Source: Euonymus europaeus (lineage: Eukaryota; Streptophyta; Magnoliopsida; Celastrales; Celastraceae). From it: a stretch of DNA of 64,000 bases. The notes under the pieces were generated by a model, which did not search any database, was not told where the DNA came from, and saw only the letters and a program-made list of their open reading frames with translations. The position numbers were made by a program, and so were the translations under genes. The stretch lies in NCBI GenBank assembly GCA_963580455.1, contig OY756970.1, positions 3,906,001 through 3,970,000 on the forward strand. Direction: 5' to 3'. This document shows, piece after piece, positions 1 through 11,354 of the stretch (the stretch's first letter is position 1; each line of letters begins with the position of its first letter).

Positions 1-1551
1 AAATATATTTTTTTAGTCGTGAATCCTTCAAATTGGTCGAGAAGAGCTGTGGAGTTTCCATTATTGAACTTTTGATAACTTTGTTTTGCTTGAAAAATGT
101 AGCAAATTCGTTAATAAGGGAAGCAAGATTAGACATAAATTTAGACATAGCACTGGCCCTAAATTGTATAAAAGAACTAAAGTACTTAACCACTAGTCTG
201 GTTGTTTGTTTGTTGTTATAGATGCTTCTTTAAAAAATATATATGAGATTTATTTTAAAAAATAAAAGTTAAACAGTAAACGGATATCAGGTGATGAGCG
301 GTTATGGAATGGTTTGAGTTTCAAAATTTTAAATAGTTTTTTAAGTGATTTTGGTATAGAATACCTTAAATGAAAATGATTTTGTTATTACCTAATTAGA
401 AGGGTACTCGATTTGTTGTCATGCCTAGATCAATTAAGCTGATAACATTCAATAGTGAATGTAAAAATCCAAAGTTAATATTGTTTGTCAATCTTAAGCC
501 CACTTACATCAAAAATATTGTTCACTTTGAATTGTCCGATTATCGTGGATATATTAGGTCTTTATGTCTTTGTTCTTTCTGAAACGGCTCATTCAATTGT
601 ACTTAGACCTAGACAAATGTCTCTCAAATGATAGGGATTTGATTTTTTATTATAATTCGGTATTAATAGGTATCCCAATGAAAAGTATCTCAAAACATCC
701 CTAATACATATGGAATGCCTAGTTATCATTCCATTCACAAATTTCATTTTTTTTGTCACAAATACCCTTCTCTTTATTGCTGGCCATTTCAAAAGACATA
801 AACTCTCTCTCTCCTTCATTTTTGAATCAACGACCTCTCTCTCTCCTCTCTTCTTCTCTCTCCCTCTCCTCTCTCTTCCTCATCTTTTCTGTGAGCGCAA
901 ACAATGAACAGATTTCATTTTTTTGGGAAGAATAAGAAGATTCGTGAGAAAACAAAAAAAGAAAGCACAAAAATAAGGTTTGATTTTTATTTTTCCAGAT
1001 TGTTTCTTGTTCGTTATTTGAATATTATGTTTTTTTCTAGATTTTTTGGTTCGTTCTTCGAATCCTGTGTTTTTTCTTTATCTTTTTCCTGTTCATTCTT
1101 CGAATATCATGTTATTTTGGGGTTTTTTTTCCTCGGATGCAGTCAGATCTATTTGTTCAAGTGCTTTTTGAGGCGGGAAGACAAAGAAAAAAAGATGAGG
1201 ATTGCTCTGGATGTTATAATGCACTGATGTGTCTGTCTAATACATTGTTATGGGTGATTAATGCACTCTCATATCTACTTGTTTGCCTATTTTCTGAGGG
1301 AGAAGACTAAGAATACAAGATGAGGACTCTTCTGGATATTTTAATGCACTATTGTAGTGTCTAATGTACTGTTATTGATATTTTATGCAATATTTTGGGT
1401 AACACACTATTTTTGGGTTTATCACATTGTTCCACAGGATTTTAATGCGCTGTTTTATTTGTTTTTTTGCATGATCCAGCCCCAAACATATTTTTTTAAC
1501 AACTAATGTTACTGTCATGAAGGGCAATGCGATGATTTTTGGTACATTAAT
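1..1551. other. Gene-free AT-rich flank with decayed repeats
   Basis: I see no credible gene here. There is a CT-rich tract at about 785-870. At about 985-1125 there are three diverged units of roughly 50 bp built on a 'gttcttcgaatat'-like core. At about 1166-1380 there is a diverged duplication with a period near 127 bp, in which 'agatgaggattgctctgga' is echoed by 'agatgaggactcttctgga'. The open frames in this stretch are low-complexity. The segment is the left half of an older repeat that was split by the Copia insertion at 1557; its right half resumes at 7769. Confidence 0.6.
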
Positions 1552-1556
1552 GTTAT

Positions 1557-1783
1557 TGTTACGATAATTCAGGATTTAATTATGGCATTGTACGTCACCC
1601 ATTAGTTAGGGATGGAGATCAATAGTTGATTGATATGTTACTGTAATTAGTTGTAACTAGTTCCCTAATTAGTGTTTTTTGTTCTTAGCCTTACACCTAT
1701 ATATATAGGTCAATATACTGTAACGAGAGATAAGTTGAATACAAACAAGCTTCTTCATTTGCTTATGCTGTATTGATTTTTCA
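1557..1783 (+). repeat. 5' LTR of the Copia element
   Basis: Begins TGTTACGATAATTC and ends TTTTCA. It is matched almost base for base by 7536-7763, and the preceding GTTAT is the target duplication. It contains a TATA-like 'ctatatatataggt' at about 1697-1710, followed by a probable transcript start region. Confidence 0.93.
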
Positions 1784-1796
1784 TGGTATCGAAGCC
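1784..1796 (+). other. Primer-binding site (initiator Met-tRNA type)
   Basis: TGGTATCGAAGCC directly abuts the 5' LTR end. Plant Copia elements usually carry TGGTATCAGAGC here, complementary to the 3' end of initiator methionine tRNA. The first seven bases match exactly. Confidence 0.8.
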
Positions 1797-1866
1797 GTAC
1801 ACGGTCTCCTAATTTCCGCTTCAATATCTTTTTCAACTTCAGCCTATTTCTTCGTTTATCATCATC

Positions 1867-2412
1867 ATGTCCACAGGTCCTGCTACCAGTACTGATGCTC
1901 CCTTGGCTGTCCCTCAAACGGTGACAGTGCCTCATGTGGCCACTCCACTCGATCATTTATCAATATCTAATAGTGATTTTTTTATCACAAAATTAATCCC
2001 TGTTACATTGACTGGTGGTGTCAATTATCATGCATGGACTCGGCTAATTACTACAGCTCTTATGGCTCATAATAAGCATGGTCTTATTAATGGGACTGTT
2101 GCTTTGATCCCTTCTACTGATGCCCGTTTTGAGATTTGGACTTGTGCCAACAGTCTTGTTGTGACTTGGATTCTTAATACTATATCTCCTGAAATAGTGG
2201 CCAGTCTTTCTTCATCATCTTCCGCTCGAGAGCTTTGGTTGGAAATTCAATCCCGATATGCTGCATCCAATGATACACGCATCTATGAATTACGTCAGTC
2301 TCTCGGATCTATCAAACAAGGAATCTCTGCGGTCACTGAGTTCTACACTCATCTCAAAGGTATTTGGGATGAGTCTATCTATTATAATATTATTTCTAAC
2401 TGTAGTTGTGGC
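1867..2412 (+). pseudogene. Copia gag, N-terminal part, interrupted
   Basis: An open frame starts at ATG 1867 and encodes a Copia-type gag. The early motif 'TGGVNYHAWTRLITTAL' is the usual gag N-terminal signature (G-x-N-Y-x-x-W), followed by 'ELWLEIQSRYA' and 'FYTHLKGIWDE' of the UBN2/retrotransposon gag domain. The frame is cut at codon 182 by the hAT element at 2413. The reading frame resumes immediately after that transposon's second target-site copy (about 5727-5884), so it was intact when the transposon landed. It would form the particle shell around element RNA. Confidence 0.85.
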
Positions 2413-2557
2413 CAGTGGCGGTACCAGGAATTCAAACCACCCTGGGCTGAACTCAAAATTTTACAAGAGACAAATCAATAAAATTCATTACATATATAAA
2501 TAGTGTTTTCAAAAGCAACCAACAGATAATGACAATATATATATAGTGTTTGCATCT

Positions 2558-4994
2558 AAGTTGAACTCTCTGGTTCTTCAAAGAATAAAATTCATCTATA
2601 ATTAAATCAGAATCAATAGTCTTTGAAATTTCTCTTTCGATATAGATGACCATTGAATCAGTCAAAAATTCTTCTTCCATCTTATTCCGAAGAGTTGATT
2701 TGAGATGCTTCATAGCTGAAAATGCTCGCTCGGTGGTTGCTGTAGAAACAGGCAGAGTCAAAATGAGTCGAATCAACCTGTCTATCAAATAGTAAGATTG
2801 TGCCTCCTTTGTTTCAACTAACCCCCGACACAATTCAGAAATAGTGGTCATATTCTGAAACTTCGCATGATGAAGAACATCGACACTATAATGCTCCAGC
2901 TGGCTTTTTAAATAATGCATTTCTTGATTGCTGAAATCATGAGGATAAAACTTTTCTGCAAGTCTGCAAATATGATCAATATGAAATAATTTGAAATCAT
3001 CCTTAGGCTCTAAAGCAAAGCTAAGAACAAGAAGTTTCACTGTGTCTTCATTAAATCTACTATTTGACTCTTCCAACTGAAGATCAATTGCTTCATTGAA
3101 TATTTCAAAGTGATAATGATGCTCAATTGTGATTACTGGTCTTTGTTGGCGGGAACGTCTTGTGAATTCTTTATAAAGAGCATCCATATCAGGTATGACA
3201 ATATCATAGTTTATGCACACTGATTTCACTTGCTCAAGCAGAATTTCAAAACCATCCTTTCGCAGAGTTGAAAGTAATGATTTTGTAGAGGAGACTAAAT
3301 CCATTGCATTCAAGATATCAATAGATTGGGACTGCAACTCTCGACAAAGCATGTCTGTGATACCCATAATTTTATGCATGAGACGCAATATGAACATAAA
3401 TTCAAAAGACTTCATCACTATCAAAGAACCATTTGCTTCCCCACAAATAGTGTTTGAAGATCCTTCATTTACCATACATTGAAGCACAGTAATGGTTGCA
3501 GCATACATGTCTATTATGCTACAAATAGAAGTAAAATGTGAGCTCCGACGAGTACTTCCAGCCCGGTGCAAAGTACCCATCTGATTTGCACCTCTACTTG
3601 TCTCACGCTCACCGGTAGCTATCATATTTGCAACATCAATAGCTTGAGCAGATCGTAATTCAGTGTGACGCTTAGGAGAAGCACTAACGAGATTGACAAT
3701 GCATGTCAACTTTGAAAAAAAATTGTCATATAGAAACCTTATTCTCTGCAGCCGCAACTAATGCAAGTTGTAATCGATGAGCAAAACAATGAACATAATA
3801 TGCATGAGGACAATCTCTAAGAAACAAAGCTTGTAGTCCATTTCATGCACCGCGCATGTTGCTAGCTCTATCATACCCTTGACCCCGCAAATCATGAATG
3901 TGCAAACCACATCGAGTTAGGACACCTGATATTTCTTTTTTCAATGTTAAAGAAGTAGTATCTAAAACATGTACAATTGCAAAAAAACGTTCCCGCAAGA
4001 ATCCAGCAACATCAACAAATCTCAAAACAATAGCCATCTGCTCTTTGTTGGAAATATCTTTTGCTTCATCAACTAGAATGCAAAACTTGGCATCACCAAT
4101 TTCAGCACGAATTTTCTCTCACTTCATTAGCAAGAATATGCAAAATCTCTTTTTGAATAAGATTTGAGGTATACTTTGCATTCCCAGGAGCTTTCTCTAA
4201 CACAACATCATCAATCTCAACATTCAAACTGCCCATAAGCTTTATCAACTCTATGCAATTGCCACGATTATTAGAATCTATTGATTCATCGTGACCCCTC
4301 AATGCACACCCTTGTAATGTAAGCCAACGAACGCTATCAATTGTTGTTCTCAGACGCAATCGATTCTTCTTAATTTCTTATGAACTTTGTGCACATATGA
4401 TTTTATTGATATGTTGAGTTACATCCATCAACGCCTCAACAGACTTAGAGGCATTATTATGTGGCGAAGTAGGACCCCCTACATGCATCAATAAGGCACA
4501 TTTAGGCCCATCATTCACCCTCTTCCAACTTCTAAAACCTTCAATAGTAAAAGCAGGATGCAATGACTGGTCTTTTTCAAACAAAAAATATGGGAAGCAA
4601 AATATAGCATCCTTAGCAGGAGAGTATTCTATCCAAGGAAATTGTTTGAACCATGATTTTTGAAATCTACGACGTTGATTACCAGATTCAGACCGTGGAT
4701 AGTCAGACAAGATAGGCTGAAAAGGCCCCATTTTAATATAAGCACTCTAATTTCATCACGTTGATTAACCGGTTGCTTCCTTATAGGAGTACGCAATCCA
4801 GGATCTCGTTCAAGCAAAGAATTATCAACTTCAAGACGTTGAACCTTTGCAGGAGGTTGAGGTTCTGTATCAGTATTAGGTATAGGAACATCAACAGTAG
4901 ATGCTAAAGGTGTTTGAGTTGTCGATGATGCTTCTCCACTTCTTGGTTTAAAGAAGGAAAAAATGTTTCCCTGTCTTTTTTGTTTATTATCCAT
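2558..4994 (-). pseudogene. hAT transposase (TTF-finger / hAT dimerisation type), broken
   Basis: The ancestral frame starts at ATG 4994 ('MDNKQKRQGNIFSFFKP'). It continues into a TTF-type zinc-finger region ('WIEYSPAKDAIFCFPYFLF', about 4550-4650), then the DUF4371-like core, and ends in the hAT C-terminal dimerisation domain ('LPVSTATTERAFSAMKHLK', about 2700-2760). Conserved sequence ends near 2558; the open frame happens to run on to 2453. Visible lesions are a frameshift near 4740, an in-frame TAA at 4378-4380, a frameshift near 4115, an in-frame TGA at 3843-3845 where the family has Trp, and a frameshift near 3740. It cannot make an active transposase. Confidence 0.9.
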
Positions 4995-4999
4995 TAAAA

Positions 5000-5718
5000 C
5001 TACAAGAAAAATGTCAAAAATTGTTCCATAAGAAAACAATCCACTAATACAATTATCAAATCATCAAATCGCAGCAATACTCAAAAATTAAAATCCCAAA
5101 TCAAAATAAGAGGAGAATTAGAGAAACTGAGAAGCTTAGTAGTTAGTACCTTACTGGAAGTCTGGAACTAGAATGGAATTCAACAATTTTCTTCGGTAAG
5201 GGTCCTCAGGGAGTTTCTACAACTACAAGACTACAAGAACACCCAAAACAAACTTTTAGTACAAGTACAACTGTACAAGGTAGTTATTACCGTATCATCA
5301 ATAATCAAAAGAAAACCCATTTTGGAAAAGACAAGCATAAAAGCATTCCAATTAAATTAATGGTATTATATATACCTAGCTTGAAGATTTTACAGAGGAT
5401 GATCAAGACAGGCAGCGCAACTGCCACTGCAGCACGACGGCAGCCGGCAGGCCAGCAGCAGCAATCAGCACAGCATTACTCACTTACTCAGCACGACAAC
5501 AGAGTCTTTGACTCATTGAGGCATTATTGAGCCCTAAAGGACAAAGAGTTTCCATGACTCTGGGTGGGTTACTGGGTTGGGCTGTATTCATAATTTTTGG
5601 GCTACCTATATCAGGGTTGGGCTGGGCTAATGTTATATAAGATTAAGTGTAAATTTTTTTTTCTTAAAAATTCACCCGAGCTACAGCCCAGATTAGCCTC
5701 TGCATAGTACCGCCCTTG
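5000..5718. other. Non-coding right end of the hAT element
   Basis: This is upstream of the transposase start and runs to the right inverted repeat. No open frame is supported. It holds the probable transposase promoter on the - strand and subterminal sequence, including GC-richer tracts around 5410-5470. Confidence 0.6.
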
Positions 5719-5726
5719 GTTGTGGC

Positions 5727-5884
5727 TCAGGTCAGGCACTTATTCGCTATCAACAAAAAGAAGAAACCATGACTTTTCTTGCTGGTCTCAATGAATGTTT
5801 CTCTCAAGCTAGAAGTCAGATCCTTAGTATTGAGCCATTACCACTGTTGAATCAAGCCCTCTCCATTATTCTTCATATTGAGAA
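5727..5884 (+). pseudogene. Copia gag, continuation after the hAT insertion
   Basis: Following the second copy of the hAT target site, the frame gives 'TFLAGLNECFSQARSQIL' and then 'PLPLLNQALSIILHIEK', typical of the gag UBN2 domain. It is in phase with codon 182 of the upstream gag piece if the transposon and one target copy are removed. The similarity stops abruptly at about 5884, where another insert begins. Confidence 0.85.
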
Positions 5885-7490
5885 ATGTCGCAACCGGTTT
5901 TGCGAAATATATTTTTATAAGAGTCGTCACATGTTGTAATAGGTGCAATTGGTTACCACAAAAATTATTTGGTCTGCGAAAATCCAGAAAACGGGTAAGT
6001 GACTTTATTACGTATGGGGAAGGTGTAAGGCACCCCATAACATCTGTTTTAAAAACGATTGTCAATTTAACTTTTTTTATCCAATTAAATGATTTTTTTT
6101 AAAACATTAATCGTAACAAAAATACGTACATAAGGTAAAATAATTATACATTATACAAAAAATTATATAGGATGAAATAATCTTAGAAAATATAAAAAAC
6201 TATACCAAAATAGAATAATTTTAGAAAATATATAACTATATCAAAATAGAATAATTTAAGAAAATATAAAACTATATTAAAATAGAATAAAATAATTTAA
6301 GAAAATATATAACTATATCAAAATAGAACAATTTGAGAAAATATAAAACTATATTAAAATAGATTAATTTAAGAAAATATATCAAAATAGAATAAAATAA
6401 TTTTTAAAAATATAGAAATATATTAAAATACAGTAAAGTAAAATATAAAGTAGCAAATAAAATAATAGCAATAGTAATAAAAATTAAAGTAAAATTAAAA
6501 TGAAAATAATGATAAAACGAAAATAAAATAAAAAAATAAAATAGAATAAAAAAATAAAATACAAAAGATAATAATGAATAAAGTAAATAAAATAATAATA
6601 ATCATAATTATAATAATAATAATAAACGAAAATATAAAAATAAGAAAATAAACGAAGAGAAAAATAAGTAAGATAAAAATACAACGAAAATAAAATAAAT
6701 AAATAAAATAGAACGAAAATAAATAGAAATAAGTAAAATAATAAAAACAAAAATAAAATAAAAAGAAGATAAACAAAAATAAAAATACAATAAAGATAAA
6801 ATGTTGGGAACCGAGTTTTTTGTGTAGACTATACGATATTGAATTATCACAAATCCCCCAATCAAACATGTCAAAATATTCAATCACATAATTAACACAT
6901 AAATCAAACAGTATCAAATCAATCATATAATTCACATATAAACACGTTTCAAATAAATAACACCTTAACATGTTGAACGAAAATGATAATTGGAATGGGA
7001 CCTCGATTTTTCCTTTTTTTTATTGGCAATCGATTATTCCAACCATACTATTAAATTAGTATAATTGGAATTTTATAATTATTTGTTTTGGGATGCAATG
7101 ATTAATGAATCCAATAATCACAAAATAATTTTCAATCAAAACCCAAACAAACTATTGGAAGCCCAAACAAAATACACAAAAAGCCCATTTAATCCACTTG
7201 CTTTGATCCCTTAAACTCACAAGCCAGGACAGAAACACCAATGCTTTGACTCAACTTCTCTTGAATATATTTTAACACCATGGCCCAAATAAAGTAAGGA
7301 AACTTTCAGCAGTGAAACCAAATCACCAAATCAAAGGCAACACAGAATTCAAAACAAGGATTGATAACGTGGAAGCAAAGCGAGCTATTTGACTACTCAT
7401 AATCATACATCAAAAAAAAAATCTTTAGGCCTCTTATCCTCTAAACGGCAAGCAAATCGTATATTGGTCATCCAAATGAACTAAACAAAA
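5885..7490. mobile_element. Unidentified AT-rich insert replacing Copia pol
   Basis: Gag similarity ends at 5884 and the sequence changes character at TGTCGCAACCGG. The first 170 bases include a block around 5990-6050 ('aaacgggtaagtgacttt' ... 'aaggtgtaaggcacccc') that I recall as a recurrent feature near the ends of large non-coding plant LTR elements; that recall was not checked. The rest is low-complexity A-rich sequence with no coding potential. No second terminal repeat and no clear target duplication was found, so the right border (about 7490) is a guess. Confidence 0.45.
6177..6430. repeat. A-rich minisatellite, about 38-bp period
   Basis: Roughly six diverged units are built on 'aaaatagaataatttaag' plus 'aaaatataaaactatatt'. 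They lie within the unidentified insert and pass into simple AAAAT/AATA sequence at 6480-6800. Long open frames on the - strand here (about 6484-6971) only reflect the base composition. Confidence 0.75.
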
Positions 7491-7525
7491 TAGGTTCTTC
7501 TTCTTGTTCAATTTTCACCTTCCAC

Positions 7526-7535
7526 CTTGAGGGGA
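7526..7535 (+). other. Polypurine tract of the Copia element
   Basis: CTTGAGGGGA directly precedes the 3' LTR. It is the purine-rich primer for plus-strand synthesis, in the usual Copia position. Confidence 0.85.
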
Positions 7536-7763
7536 TGTTACGATAATTCAGGATTTAGTGATGGCATTGTTACGTCACCCATAAGTTAGGGATAGAGATC
7601 AATAGTTGATTGATATGTTACTGTAATTAGTTGTAACTAGTTCCCTAATTAGTGTTTTTTGTTCTTAGCCTTACACCAATATGTATAGGTCAATATACTG
7701 TAACGAGAGATAAGTTGAATACAAACAAGCTTCTTCATTTGCTTCTGCTTTATTGGTTTTTCA
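7536..7763 (+). repeat. 3' LTR of the Copia element
   Basis: Near-identical to 1557-1783. It starts TGTTACG, ends TTTTCA, and is followed by the GTTAT target duplication at 7764-7768. Confidence 0.93.
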
Positions 7764-7768
7764 GTTAT

Positions 7769-9302
7769 CACATTGTGCTTAAAAAATAACAAACATTAGA
7801 ACAAAGTTAAATACATTGAACAATCATGAAAATCTTGTAAAAATTATGACAGTACACAATGTAATAATGCATTGTCACTATAAAAGATAATGTAATAAGA
7901 CATTGTCAAATGATCAATCCAAAGTATAAAACACACAATGTGATATGACATTGCCATAAGAATAAAACATAGTGTAATAGTGTACTGTCAAATAGTCATC
8001 ACAGATTGCCAAAAATAAAACATAATGTAATAGGGTTTTGTCATGATAAAACTTAATGTTGTAATGCACTGTCAAGGTAAAAAGACAATGAAATAACAGT
8101 GTAATAAAAAGTTAGGACGATGAAATAAAGGTGAAATAACATTGTAATAAAAGTTCAAAACAATGTAATAGGACACATAATAGTGTACTAAAACTCTTTA
8201 TGACCCTGTAATAAGGCATCCAAAATAGTCTAGTAAATTGATCAAATGTTTTTAAACACTAAAAATATTATTTTCACGGAACAATGTAAATAACGAACGA
8301 TCCGTTAAAAAGTATTGACAATGGATCTTGTTGGAAATAGTTTTGCATGCTGATTTCAAATATGTAATTTTTTTTTCCAAATCTAACATGTATTTTCAGA
8401 GATGAATCATTTTAAAATTATGTTTAACAAAAAATGAAAGCATTGAAGAGAGAGAAATATATTTGCATGTCTTATAATTTTTTTTTGGAATTGTCAATCT
8501 TTCAAAATTCTCATGTGTTACCTTTCATTAATATTTATCAATTTTTAAAATTTCAAAAATATGTGTGATTGAGGCATTTTTATACCATTTTTTTATCAAC
8601 TTTCTATGTCACTATTCTAATTACCATGTCCATATATATTAGGGATATTATGAATACTACAGTGTTGGAACGTTTAACATTTTTCATTATAATTTCATTA
8701 GATTGTCTATGGGATGTGGACTTAAAATTCATAAATTGATAAGTGCATTGGACTTAAAATTCATGACTACATTGCATGATTGTACATTAATGATTAATCA
8801 CATTCGGAGATTGATTGATTTGAAAGAAAGCAACCCACAATAATTAAGACAATTGATTAATTACTAGTATTTTTTTTTTAAAAATCCATTTACTAGTCTT
8901 ATTACTTTTGTCATAAAACTTGTGTATATATATAATAACAAAAGTGTAATTAAAAAGGTGACTTATTACACTTTTGTCTTATTGAGGAAGTCTTGAAGGA
9001 TATGTATCAATTAATGTATTTCCCACGATTTTCACATTTTGTCAATCAACAACCTTACAAACCATCCATCATCAATCATTAACGTGTCGCACGACATAAA
9101 TTTGGGTGTCTTCAATTAATATTGTTATCCTTCAATTAGTTTTTTTTTAATAAAAAAGTCATAAGAAGAAGGTGTGACTCAAGTTCCAGATTAGATACTA
9201 TTAAGCTCCCCAACTGATCGAGCTACTTGGAATTTGTCAATTAATCTAATTATAGATTTAAGGAGATTGAAAATTCACCTTTTTATTTTTATTTTCGCAC
9301 AC
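7769..9302. other. Gene-free stretch with degenerate repeats
   Basis: At 7830-8220 a motif of the form 'aatgtaata..gcattgtca' recurs about every 35-50 bp. At 8325-8480 there is an arm related to the Mutator-like elements at 47760-47900 and 52930-53050 ('aacatgtattttcagagat' beside 'aacatgtattttgagagat'). A short hairpin lies at 8938-8977. No coding potential was seen. Confidence 0.6.
8938..8977. repeat. Perfect 13-bp hairpin
   Basis: ACAAAAGTGTAAT and its exact reverse complement ATTACACTTTTGT are separated by 14 bases. It may be the ends of a very small foldback element. There is no T-run to suggest a terminator. Confidence 0.7.
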
Positions 9303-9305
9303 TTA

Positions 9306-9787
9306 CGCTATGTTTGATTACGTTCGAGAATTTCGGCCTGAATGGGAATCCTCAATTCCTATTCCGATCAAATTTTCATGTTTAGTTGGCCTCAAAGCAA
9401 ATGAACAGAATGACGAATATCTTGCTTCTCTGGAATTCGTCATTCCTTACACTTCTTTAGGAATTGTGCATTCCTGACGAAATAAAAAAAGTTGTATGTA
9501 CAATTATACTTTTGTCACTCTCCCCTAAAATAATTACACTTTTAACCTACATTTTTTCTTAAAAAATAAAGGATAATATAGTCTTTTATCAATTATTTTC
9601 ATTTCATTCCTAAAATAATTACACTTTTAACCTACATTTTTTCTTAAAAAATAAAGGATAATATAGTCTTTTATCAATTATTTTCATTTCATTCCTGTCA
9701 CAATTCCTTTACTAACCAAACTCAGGAATTCTTTCCCACTTTCGTTCACGTTTTCATTTCCGTTCCCGTCGCATGCCAAACATAGCG
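9306..9787. mobile_element. PIF/Harbinger-like MITE
   Basis: Terminal inverted repeats CGCTATGTTTG and CAAACATAGCG are perfect over 11 bp and are flanked by TTA on both sides (9303-9305 and 9788-9790). A 3-bp TTA/TAA duplication is typical of PIF/Harbinger (Tourist) elements. It has no open frame, so it depends on a transposase elsewhere. Confidence 0.88.
9526..9695. repeat. Perfect 85-bp tandem duplication inside the MITE
   Basis: 9526-9610 and 9611-9695 appear identical. The unit starts 'taaaataattacac' and ends 'catttcattcc'. Absence of differences implies a very recent event. Confidence 0.92.
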
Positions 9788-9790
9788 TTA

Positions 9791-11028
9791 ATATTTATGA
9801 AAACATATTTAACCCTATAAATTCTCGCAATGAAAGTATTCGCACAACTGAAATAGTTTTAGTTTTAAACTATTAACTAGATTTAGGCCGGTGCATTTCA
9901 CTGAATTAGATAAATATTTAATTTTAATTCATTAATTAATGATATGTAATAATATAAATATTATATTATATTATTACGTTTTTAAAGAAAAAAGGAATTA
10001 AATTACGATAATTCTTTTTGCAACTCATGTATTTAAATTTGCATAATCTATATAGATTCTATTTTATAACCATTACAATCATTTATATATAAATATTTGT
10101 TAGTTAGACATAATTATCACATAGTAGCACATGCAATGATATGGGTTTAATGGGGACATTAGATGTTGTTGGAATGTTTGTTTTTGTTGGTGTGACTGTA
10201 TTGGGAAATGTGTTTTGTTGTTGTGATTGTATTAAAAGACGTGTTTTGGTGTGACCAATTTTGATTTTTGTGTAGTTTTGTTGCGTAAAGTATGTAGGAA
10301 AGGAAAATAGTTAGTTCGAATAATGAAAATATGTTTTGCTGATGTGCCTGTATTGAAATATATGTTTTGCTCGTTATATTGAGAGATGTATGTGGTTTAA
10401 ATTTTTGTATGATAAAAATAAGGTCCATAAATAATTTTAATGGGACAATAAGATATAAATCATTGCAAGTGCTGAGCGAAAATGTCACATGACATAAATT
10501 GAAGTTATGTGAAGTGGCACAATCGTAGAGCTCAAACTGAACTTTTATATTATAGTAGTAAGTATTGTATAGATATATATTATCAATTGTATTAGTTAAC
10601 TTTAAGAATTGATGAATGATGATGATATACAAACGCACATTAATGATCATGAATGCTACAAATCAATGCATGTGAATCCCCATATATTCGTCGTAAGAAA
10701 TTAAATTTCACTTCAAATAATATATAATATATGCCTCTCTAATCATTTTTATCGAACAATATAAAAACAATATTATTCTCAAACAAGAAATGAATGGAGA
10801 CACCTTACAAGATATAAACTTAAATAAAATGGGTGTTTCTCAAGCTTCTGATATAAAAAGAGAGAGATGTCTAATAAGATTTGACTTTTATTATATTATT
10901 GGATCTAGCCATGTGTCATGATCGATAATAACCTGTCTTTGAGATATTATATTCTGGATATTAGAACTTCTCTTGGATGAAGTGATATGTAGAGCACTAA
11001 ACTCATTTGTCACTCGATGGCTTGCCCT
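9791..11028. other. Gene-free AT-rich stretch
   Basis: Nothing supportable was seen. A frame on the - strand at 10159-10650 is long but AT-biased, with no recognisable motif. Confidence 0.6.
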
Positions 11029-11354
11029 AACACCATAACCTTATGTTGCATATGTTTGTGGCAGCCGCCCACTCGAGCCACGTGTTACAAATCAATCCAA
11101 TGAGGTTGCATTTTATTTTTTTTTATTTAGTTATTTCTTGCATTTGGTCTATAGATAAAAAATCAACATCAGAAACTAGCGGAAGTCATAGACACGGTCC
11201 CTCCCTGCCTCTCTCTGTCTCATACCACAAAAGACCAAATCGCTCTTCGCCTCTTCCTCTAGAAGAGACATTTTTGCAGGAAAAGAAACACAGAGAGAGA
11301 GAAGCCTGAAGCCATTTCAACATCTCCTACTCTAAATCTGTTAGAGAACAAGAG
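11029..11354 (+). promoter_or_regulatory. Possible promoter and untranslated first exon
   Basis: A G-box CACGTG lies at 11079-11084. A pyrimidine- and purine-rich, intron-unlike leader follows at about 11195-11354, ending 'aacaagag' before a good splice donor (GTACGTGTGTG) at 11355. I infer a 5' untranslated exon, most simply of the 5-phosphatase gene whose ATG is at 14528, which would imply a first intron of about 3.1 kb. It could instead be a remnant of another gene. No coding sequence is present. Confidence 0.35.

Larger units (their letters stand above)
2413..5718 (-). mobile_element. hAT DNA transposon inserted in Copia gag
   Basis: Terminal inverted repeats are CAGTGGCGGTACCA at the left and, read inward from the right end, CAAGGGCGGTACTA. 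The element is flanked by a perfect 8-bp target duplication, GTTGTGGC, at 2405-2412 and 5719-5726. An 8-bp duplication and CAGNGGCGG-type ends are diagnostic of hAT elements. The length is 3,306 bp. The transposase reads on the - strand, so its 5' end is at the right. About 700 bp at the right (5000-5718) is non-coding end sequence. Confidence 0.95.
1557..7763 (+). mobile_element. Copia-type LTR retrotransposon, nested and non-functional
   Basis: Two LTRs of 227 and 228 bp (1557-1783 and 7536-7763) both start TGTTACG and end TTTTCA. They differ at about nine bases plus one indel, roughly 96% identity by eye. The element is flanked by a perfect 5-bp target duplication, GTTAT, at 1552-1556 and 7764-7768. 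A primer-binding site follows the left LTR and a polypurine tract precedes the right one. The order and the gag type indicate Ty1/Copia. Gag is split by a hAT transposon, and a second insert replaces everything between about 5885 and 7490, so no integrase or reverse transcriptase remains. Mobility would have to be supplied in trans. Confidence 0.93.

Noticed and set aside
3213..3482. + strand frame inside the hAT element
   Set aside because: Antisense to the recognisable transposase reading.
6484..6971. Long overlapping frames on the - strand rich in Phe, Tyr, Ile and Leu
   Set aside because: They come from simple A-rich sequence; no starts, motifs or complexity fit a protein.
10159..10650. 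163-codon frame on the - strand
   Set aside because: AT-driven composition (Asn, Ile, His rich), no recognisable domain, no splice or promoter context.
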